This document shows, one piece after another, positions 59,540-64,000 of a DNA stretch of 64,000 nt (positions are counted from its first letter, which is position 1; each line of letters opens with the position of its first letter). Made by a program: the position numbers and the translations under genes. The notes beneath the pieces were generated by a model that saw only the letters and a program-made list of their open reading frames with translations, did not search any database and was not told the origin of the DNA. Source of the DNA: Neckera pumila (taxonomy: Eukaryota; Streptophyta; Bryopsida; Hypnales; Neckeraceae). The stretch covers positions 47,865,022 to 47,929,021 of the forward strand of contig OZ018408.1 of assembly GCA_963969595.1 (NCBI GenBank), written 5' to 3'.

Positions 59540-61649
59540 CTAAGGATGCCAACTAGGCATACTCTCTCTTGCGACCCTCATCGTTGATGAAAAAGCAAGC
59601 AAACCCAAAATCAATAAATCAGACACCTGCTTGTTGTCCCTGTGCAACCAAGATATTGCTAGACCGAATGTCGCCATGAAGAATCCCACATTGGTGCACT
59701 GCAGCAAGAGCATCAAATATCTCCTCCACCACTTCTTGGGACAAAGGTCCTGCATACTCATGCTCAATGTATAAGTACCCAACTACATCACATATAATAA
59801 ATTAATGCCCTCCTGAGCAATGAGCAATCACCAATAACCAATAACCTTCTTGACAATGTATAAACTTCTTTAGTAAGCAACACACAATAAGCAATAAGCA
59901 AGCTAAACTATTAAGCAATACACAAAAAACAAGGTTAGTAACATACCCATTCCAATTTCAAGACCGCTGATTTCCTCCGTGGCAATGTACATAATTGTTC
60001 CCCTAACAGTAGTCCTGTATGAAACTAGCTGTGGTACATACTTGCCCCAAAACTCCTTCAACATGTGATGGGCCACAACCTCTGTCATGAGGGCCTGAAC
60101 AAACAACAAAATTTACATGAGTGGAACAAATACATCTAGAGCTTTCATAGACATGGATTTCATCTAAATAGAAATGGTTCACAAAGAGTCTCACCTCAGC
60201 ACGATCTGAACCAATAGGCGCCAGCTTAACAACAATGCTTTGGCCCTCATAGGTGCCTCCAACAATTTGGCCACTCCAACTTGTAGCAAAGTGATGCCGT
60301 GCCAAATGCAGTAGTTCAGCTGGAGTCTCTGGCAAATCATTCCAGAGTAGCTCTGCTGGAGACTCTAAAAGATGTCCCTGGCTCCTGCAAAAGAACATAG
60401 TGGACATTGTATTATAAGATAATTATAGTAACTCACTACAATGATTACGAAATTCAAATCCTCAAACATCAAATCATAAATGTACCAACAAAATTTATAT
60501 AAACGGTAATACATGGCATTAATAGACTCCCTTGATTTACAAATCTCAAAAGGGCAACAAGAATCTCAAGAGGCAATGGGAATCTCTTGGCAAGGACAAG
60601 ACATATTGGTGACTGACCGAGTCTTCATGCCTTCCCTTATTGACACCTTTAGAACCCTGGCCCTTCAAACTTCCTAGAGCAGTGGTCTGTGAAATGGCCA
60701 TGGGAACTACAAAAACACAAACTTGTTAATATTGGCACAAACTTGATGCTGTGCAACAAACTCAAGAACAAATGGAATCATGGTAAAAGCCAATACCATA
60801 ATTCATACCTTTCGTCATGAAATCACTCGGTTCATCGATGGCTTTCTGCAAGATGTACCCAAGAACACCAAGGAATCTGGGACTCGTGCCAGCAAAGCCT
60901 TCAGAAACGAACAAAGTCTCGCCATACATCCCTTGACGGTGAAGAACATACGTCAAGTCGAACGATGACAGTATCCCACACGCCAAATTCAGGCGGACCA
61001 AGTACTCATACAGTTGTCGAACAGGCTCAAACCTCACAACATCCTCAGTGGGAGGCTCAGGCCGACGAGGCGCACCAACCCTCTCTCCTAGTGGATCCAA
61101 ACGTGGTATCCTATCAGGACTCCTCCTGAAGACGGAAGGCCTCTTCATTTCAACGACCAGAACTCGTTTACCATTGACAGACACTACCAAGTCAGCTAAC
61201 TCGACAGGTGAAGCTGCAAATGTCACCGTATGCTCGTCAGCTCCCACATGAGGCCCCGGGGAACTCCTCACTTGCACGTCCGCAGCTATGGACAAGCCAA
61301 GTCCAAGAGCATCTCCAACCTCCATGAGGGCTGTATGCATAGCATATATCGCATTGGACTCGCCACAATCACGAAAGCGTAGAACATACGCGGGAAATGG
61401 AGACAGATGACGAGAAGAGTCATCGCAGCGTTCAACGAAGCCATCGACAGCATCACCAACACCTTCCCAATAGGTAAGATATGGGAGTGAAGTAGCAGCT
61501 TTATTTCTCCTGCTGGGAGTACCAACAAAATCGGTAACGTTATAGGGAAGTTGCTGCTGGAACCACTGTCTCCTGGTCATGTGACTCATGCTTGTGGCAT
61601 TCCCGCCAGGCAAGGACACCTTCCATACAACATCCAAAGGCAATTCAAA
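59540..61649 (-). pseudogene. PD-(D/E)XK nuclease-like and protein kinase-like fusion gene, probably broken
   Basis: Five exons fit in phase on the minus strand: 61649-60809, 60706-60618, 60377-60195, 60094-59947 and 59782 to about 59540. Exon 1 has no ATG near its start and follows an acceptor (ATTGTAG), so upstream exons are missing from my model. It holds a nuclease-like core: ELADLVVSVNGKRVLVVEMK gives the D...ExK pattern, followed by a QLYEYL helix. Exons 3-5 give a kinase-like domain: GGTYEGQSIVVKL (ATP-site Lys), TEVVAHHML (helix C Glu) and LHGDIRSSNILV (catalytic loop HGD.R..N). After this comes a TGA directly before FIDFGFA (DFG), and the C-lobe is not seen. Such nuclease-kinase fusions are known among Crinkler-like and fungal FunK1-like proteins. 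The TGA suggests a pseudogene unless an intron removes it. Confidence 0.68.
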
Positions 61650-62990
61650 CTACAATTAGAACTGAACTCTGGAAACCGTGCGCCGCCCAGAAGACCTTCG
61701 TCACAAGGCGATACAGACAATCCCTCTAGCGCGTGACCTATCGAACCCCTCGACAGTCAATTAGCAGATCGCAATAAGACGCAAAAACAAGAATGTAACA
61801 CAAAGTAGAACAAAAAAAAAACTGAAACTGCTCCGCTTCCTAAGGCCCATAACTGTCCCTCAATGTCGAGATCAGATCTCTCTTTTTATTGGCAGGCCTA
61901 TACTTCTTTTTCTCGGGCAACGTGCCGAGTTTGTCTAAAACTGTTACGTGGATGTAAGCCATCAATGAAGTGAAGTCCAGGAAAGAACTTCTCAACAACG
62001 TGCAAAGAAACACTTGCGAGTGGCAAGATACTGTTCCCAAGCAGTTGCACTTGCAAGGTTTTGATGTACGAACTTGATCATGAACAAATTACAAAAAGAA
62101 CCTCCAAGATCAAACGCTATCAACGCATCCAGATCAATAATGAATTCAAAGTAGGGACAGAGTGGTGGACTCATCAATCTAGCTTCAAAAGAACGCATCC
62201 AAATGAACACATTCAGATCGAATCACAACGAGACAAGAGAGATGCAGTATGCTTAATGACGATGGCTACGAAACAGCAACTACAACTCTCAAGAGCAGTT
62301 ACCTGGAATTTCGAAACCTGTCGAGACCTGTTAGAACAGGTCCGAGTGACATCTCCTTCCTTGCAGACTCTTACCAACTCCTGCAAACCCTAGCAACGAA
62401 AACAAGATCATGAACAACAGAAATAGGACGAACAAGGTGTTATATGAGAGTAGGCATGCCGCAAACGTAAACCGCAAGCCAACAAGCCGATTGAACCAAC
62501 AAAACACAACCATGAAACTCAGACTCCAGAACTAACACACATAAAACGCAAACTTCAGTTCAGGATGTCTCGAGTTCACGATGTCTTCAGAACTCCAGTT
62601 CACGATGTCTCGCATGCAACTGCTACTTCCTATTGAAGTGATATCTAACTCTTATCTGATCCTCATCCGATCTTCTCAGAAGCGTCCACCACGTTCATCC
62701 TCTCCGGGATTGCATCCGTTGAAATCTGTTTTACATTCTGAATAATACTGAAGTTGTCAGTTGTCAATTGCCAGCGTACATGATGTTTGTGCCGCATGTG
62801 GAGTGATTCTACTTGGCGGGTTTTGGTTCGCTGGGAGACTAAGCCTTCTCATCCAAGATATACATTCGCCCCAAGATTTTTCATCCGTGATTTTCATCCG
62901 TGACAGTTTTTCCTTCATGACAGCTTTTCCTTCTATCTTGTACTTGTTTCTTGGTAACAAATTTTTGAGAATGATAATCAAGTGTGTGTT
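61650..62990. other. No confident gene
   Basis: GC-richer than the surroundings, with open frames on both strands (for example minus 61965-61840, starting MAYIHVTVLDKLG). It may contain the 5' exons of the fusion gene. A GCTGGATGCGTTC-like word pattern is not conclusive. Confidence 0.35.
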
Positions 62991-63247
62991 TTATAAATTA
63001 AAAATTAAAAATCTCCATACCTTCTAAAGAAAGAACGTTTTTTTCACTTTAAACACATATATCATGCAAACTACGTGGTCAAAGTTTATAAATTTCTTCC
63101 ACACAATCTCATACTAGCCAGTAGTAGAAGATTAGTGGAAGTGACTATACATGCAAAAGAACAAATTAGAAATGACTGCACTTTGCAATAGAAATAGCAA
63201 TTTTGAGTGTTTTTGACAAAGACAAGGCCTTGGTCTTTTAAGGATTA
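62990..63247. mobile_element. TTAA-type element fragment, copy D
   Basis: The right end AAGGCCTTGGTCTTTTAAGG before TTAG (63244-63247) and the preceding AGCAATTTTGAGTGTTTTTG match the corresponding end of copy A. The left end is not found. Confidence 0.5.
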
Positions 63248-63776
63248 GGGGACACACCATCTCAATCTCAATTTAGAAGGATTCTAATTAAATATGGTAC
63301 AATATTTTTATAAATTATCAATTGAGCCATGAATAGAATTTTGCATACTATAAAATACAATGGGCATATTTAGTCATTCATTATTGACATTGGATTATCA
63401 CATAGTCTCTATTTTTTTAAAACAAAAATTCCATTTTTAGTAAACATCTCATTTAATTTTCATAGATTTATATGATAATTGATTGAAAATAGGAAACATC
63501 TATATGCACATCTTTCATGTTAAAAAAGTAAATAATATTTATTATATAGAGAGAACTCTACTGAAGTGTTACATATCAAGCATTGTAATTAGATATTTCT
63601 ATATTGTAACTAAATTTCTATAATTTATAATATTATGAAATATACAACACTATAATATACAAAGTCCCTATGTTCTATAATGACATTATTAGAATTGTTA
63701 ATACGTATAAGAGTACCATTGAAGGTGATAGATTTGGTGCATCTAACTTAACTATCACTAGATTGATATCTTTGTG

Positions 63777-63870
63777 GAATCATTTCACACCTCTGGTTTG
63801 TGGCTAAAGCTACATCTCACACCTTAGAATCATCTCACACCTTTGGTTTGCGTCTAAAGCTACGAGAGGG
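63777..63870. repeat. 50-bp direct repeat
   Basis: GAATCATTTCACACC at 63777 and GAATCATCTCACACC at 63827, each followed by a TTTGGTTTG...CTAAAGCTAC-like stretch. The rest of 63248-64000 is AT-rich without a recognised gene. Confidence 0.75.
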
Positions 63871-64000
63871 CTTGCATTTAATCCTAGCATTTTAGAGGTT
63901 TGATATTAGAAATTTATTTTTTTTGAACAAATGGCGAACCATTGCATTAAAAAAAACACCACATTACAAAACAGCCAAGTCGTGAGATTGGACATTGAAG

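Noticed and set aside
1..64000. tRNA and rRNA genes
   Set aside because: No cloverleaf with A and B boxes and no rRNA stretch was noticed on reading; a tRNA covariance search would be needed to exclude them fully.

Overview
The window is a transposon-rich, AT-rich stretch of a land-plant nuclear genome. The evidence for a plant is an intact spliced GOT1-type vesicle-transport gene, pectate lyase family 1 pseudogenes with the plant N-terminal region, a plant-like SRP (7SL) RNA gene, telo-box promoter motifs, and typical plant mobile elements: CACTA elements, a Copia LTR element and Stowaway-like MITEs. I cannot place the species. Nothing viral or bacterial was recognised.

Layout. 0.1-1.3 kb: a two-exon gene for an acidic protein (minus strand), then a 301-bp MITE. 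2.45-2.78 kb: an SRP RNA gene. 2.75-11.62 kb: the left arm of a large inverted duplication. It carries a broken pectate lyase gene and an unrecognised gene. 11.8-29.9 kb: the spacer between the arms. It holds MITEs, a TTAA-flanked inverted-repeat element, the intact GOT1 gene (14.9-16.3 kb), a foldback element, and a three-level nest: a Copia-like element of 20808-27285 whose 3' LTR is split by a CACTA element of 23367-27128, itself split by a mini-CACTA of 24468-25631. Each level has its own target-site duplication. A Tc1/mariner transposase remnant lies at 29.7 kb. 29.86-30.08 and 50.98-59.33 kb: the right arm, split by the element described next. 59.5-61.65 kb: a PD-(D/E)XK nuclease-like plus protein-kinase-like fusion gene. 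The rest is gene-poor.

Main discovery candidate. The right arm is interrupted by a 20,907-bp element at 30076-50982. It has 29-bp terminal inverted repeats matching at 27 positions and flanking TTGA duplications. The homologous unoccupied site (TTGT) is visible in the left arm at 11402-11405. It carries two outward-reading gene blocks: on the right a decayed gene with a DUF7869-like, DDE-transposase-like domain, and on the left an unrecognised coding region of about 1,465 codons kept in one frame except for four nonsense codons and one frameshift. Upstream of the left block is a chain of candidate small exons with compatible phases. It looks like a giant two-gene DNA transposon, now inactive at this locus.

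The two arms are nearly identical around 6.9-8.9 / 54.7-56.7 kb but clearly diverged elsewhere, which suggests gene conversion between them. All exon borders and family names come from reading the sequence; no searches were run.
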